In this document: positions 29,669 through 30,735 of the stretch, in pieces | Numbering within the stretch: position 1 is the first letter of the stretch | How the letters are laid out: every line of letters starts with the position of its first letter | NCBI GenBank assembly: GCA_023427085.1 | Contig: JAEZBO010000075.1 | Coordinates: 1-30,735, forward strand | Direction of reading: 5' to 3' | Length of the DNA stretch: 30,735 bases | Source: Pseudomonadota bacterium | Lineage (GTDB): Bacteria > Pseudomonadota > Gammaproteobacteria > Burkholderiales > Burkholderiaceae_B | The notes under the pieces: generated by a model | Databases searched by the model: none | What the model saw: the letters and a program-made list of their open reading frames with translations, nothing else | What the model was told of the DNA's origin: nothing | Position numbers and translations under genes: made by a program

Positions 29669-30735
29669 TCACCGGCCCGCGCGACGGCGCCAGGCCAGCA
29701 CCAGCAGGCCGGCCAGGCTCAGCAGCACGATCGGCAGGTTGCCGGCGTGGGCATACGGCGTCAGGCCGGTGGTGCCCTGGATGGCCAACCCCAGCACGCC
29801 GGGCCGCATGGCCGGCAGTTGCTGCACCAACTGGCCATTGGCGTCGATCGCGCCGGTGGCGCCGGTGTTGGTGGCACGCAGCATCGGCCGCGCCAGTTCG
29901 ACGCTGCGCATGCGCGAGATCTGCAGGTGCTGGCGCAGCGCCCACGAATCGCCGAACCAGCCCAGATTGCTGAAGTTGACCAGCACGTTGGCGCCGGGCG
30001 ACCCGTCGGCGCCGGGGAACAGCGCCGGCCGCAGTTCTTCGCCGAACACGTCCTCGAAACAGATGTTGGGCGCGACCTGCTGGCCGGCCAGCGCGAACGG
30101 CGTCTGGCGCACCGGGCCGCGGTCGAAGTCGCCCAGCGGAATCGACATGGCCTGCACGAACCAGCGGAAGCCGTAAGGGATGAATTCACCGAAGGGCACC
30201 AGGTGCCGCTTGTCGTAGCGCTGCGCCGGCTGGCCGGCGATCAGCGCGGCCAGGTCGGTGTCGGCATCGATCGGGATCACGCTGTTGGTGTAGCGGCCCT
30301 GCTTGGCGTCGCGCAGCGGCGCGCCCATCAGGATGGTGCTGCCCTCGCGCGCGGCCAGGTCGCGCCACGCTTGCCACAGCGAGGCGGGCAGGCGGTCCTG
30401 GAACACCGGCATGATGGTCTCGGGCAGCACGATCAGATCGGGCGGCGGCGCATCGGGATGCGTGCGCGTGCCGGCCAGCTCGAGATGGCGCTGCAGGCCG
30501 TCCTGCAGCCGCTGCGGATCGAACTTGTCGTTCTGGTCGACCGCCCCCTGCACCAGCCGCACCTGCAAGGGCTCGCCTTGCGGGGTCCACCACTGCACCT
30601 GCGCCAGGCCCCAGCCTGCCAGCGCCAGCACCAGGGCGATCAGCGCGGGTATGGACTGCCTGGCCTCGACCGGGGCCGCGGCCAGCGCGGACGCCGATGA
30701 GCCCGTGCCGGAGCCGCCGGCGACGGCGCTGGCGG
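29669..30735 (-). CDS. lnt: Apolipoprotein N-acyltransferase, C-terminal part (runs off the right edge)
   Basis: 355 in-frame codons (354 residues plus stop) of an inner-membrane enzyme that N-acylates the lipid-modified cysteine of lipoproteins. The periplasmic nitrilase-type domain has all three catalytic residues: Glu in LIVLPETIMP, Lys in RYDKRHLVPFGEFIPYG, and Cys in APNICFEDVFGEE. A last hydrophobic helix (LPIVLLSLAGLLVLAW) closes the protein. The N-terminal membrane helices lie beyond the window. Near the edge a Gly/Ser/Ala-rich stretch (VAGGSGTGSSASALAAA) precedes a hydrophobic helix, an unusual linker. The enzyme would act on the lipoprotein hydrolase in this window among many others. 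Confidence 0.95.
   Translation of the reverse strand, partial: ASAVAGGSGTGSSASALAAAPVEARQSIPALIALVLALAGWGLAQVQWWTPQGEPLQVRLVQGAVDQNDKFDPQRLQDGLQRHLELAGTRTHPDAPPPDLIVLPETIMPVFQDRLPASLWQAWRDLAAREGSTILMGAPLRDAKQGRYTNSVIPIDADTDLAALIAGQPAQRYDKRHLVPFGEFIPYGFRWFVQAMSIPLGDFDRGPVRQTPFALAGQQVAPNICFEDVFGEELRPALFPGADGSPGANVLVNFSNLGWFGDSWALRQHLQISRMRSVELARPMLRATNTGATGAIDANGQLVQQLPAMRPGVLGLAIQGTTGLTPYAHAGNLPIVLLSLAGLLVLAWRRRAGR

Overview
The window is about 30.7 kb of very GC-rich, densely packed bacterial chromosome. Gene content points to a betaproteobacterium of the order Burkholderiales, most like the Alcaligenaceae (Bordetella/Achromobacter/Pigmentiphaga type). The pointers are an NAD-linked formate dehydrogenase operon in fdsGBA-fdhD-fdsD order, a quinoprotein glucose dehydrogenase, and a TIGR01244/UspA/OFA-transporter neighbourhood. 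This is inference from gene content; the genus cannot be read from the sequence alone. No phage, insertion sequence, CRISPR array or rRNA was seen.

Left edge (1-1803): a small heat-shock protein (minus), a TIGR01244 sulfur-transferase-like protein and a universal stress protein (plus). The latter ends in a clear intrinsic terminator.

Formate and molybdenum-cofactor block (1855-18067): on the minus strand lie fdsG, fdsB, fdsA, fdhD and fdsD, followed by an OFA-type oxalate/formate transporter. Divergent from fdsG is a regulator with a ModE/LysR-like winged helix and a periplasmic-binding-protein-like sensor domain. It is followed by moaA and a membrane-bound PQQ dehydrogenase (gcd-like). Convergent to these is a second cofactor operon, moaC-moaD-moaE-moaB-moeA. 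The block therefore encodes formate uptake, formate oxidation to CO2 with NADH production, maturation of the enzyme, its control, and most of the pathway for its molybdopterin cofactor.

Middle (18127-22290): an unusual nested inverted repeat of about 100 bp separates moaC from a Prx5-like peroxiredoxin. A YcaD-like MFS transporter follows, then a convergent pair of bioB and an EamA-type transporter that overlap by ATGA.

Right half (22708-30735): a DHCW-motif cupin; a BrnT/BrnA toxin-antitoxin pair with a palindrome over its promoter; a FetAB-like ABC exporter; a lipoprotein alpha/beta hydrolase with an odd C-terminal tail; a relic of a yciF-like ferritin-family gene; and an unrecognised 342-residue protein that starts at TTG. 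After these come a tRNA operon (Ala-GGC, Glu-TTC, Asp-GTC) with a strong promoter and a terminator, a FemAB/GNAT-like acyltransferase (COG3146 type), and the 3' part of lnt running off the right edge.

The most noteworthy signals are the nested palindrome at 18127-18228, the ModE-like operator candidate in the fds divergent promoter, the Crp/Fnr-type dyad placed at -41.5 before the universal stress gene, the palindromic BrnA operator candidate, the yciF relic, and the unrecognised TTG-start protein. I did not find convincing evidence of a wholly new multi-gene system.
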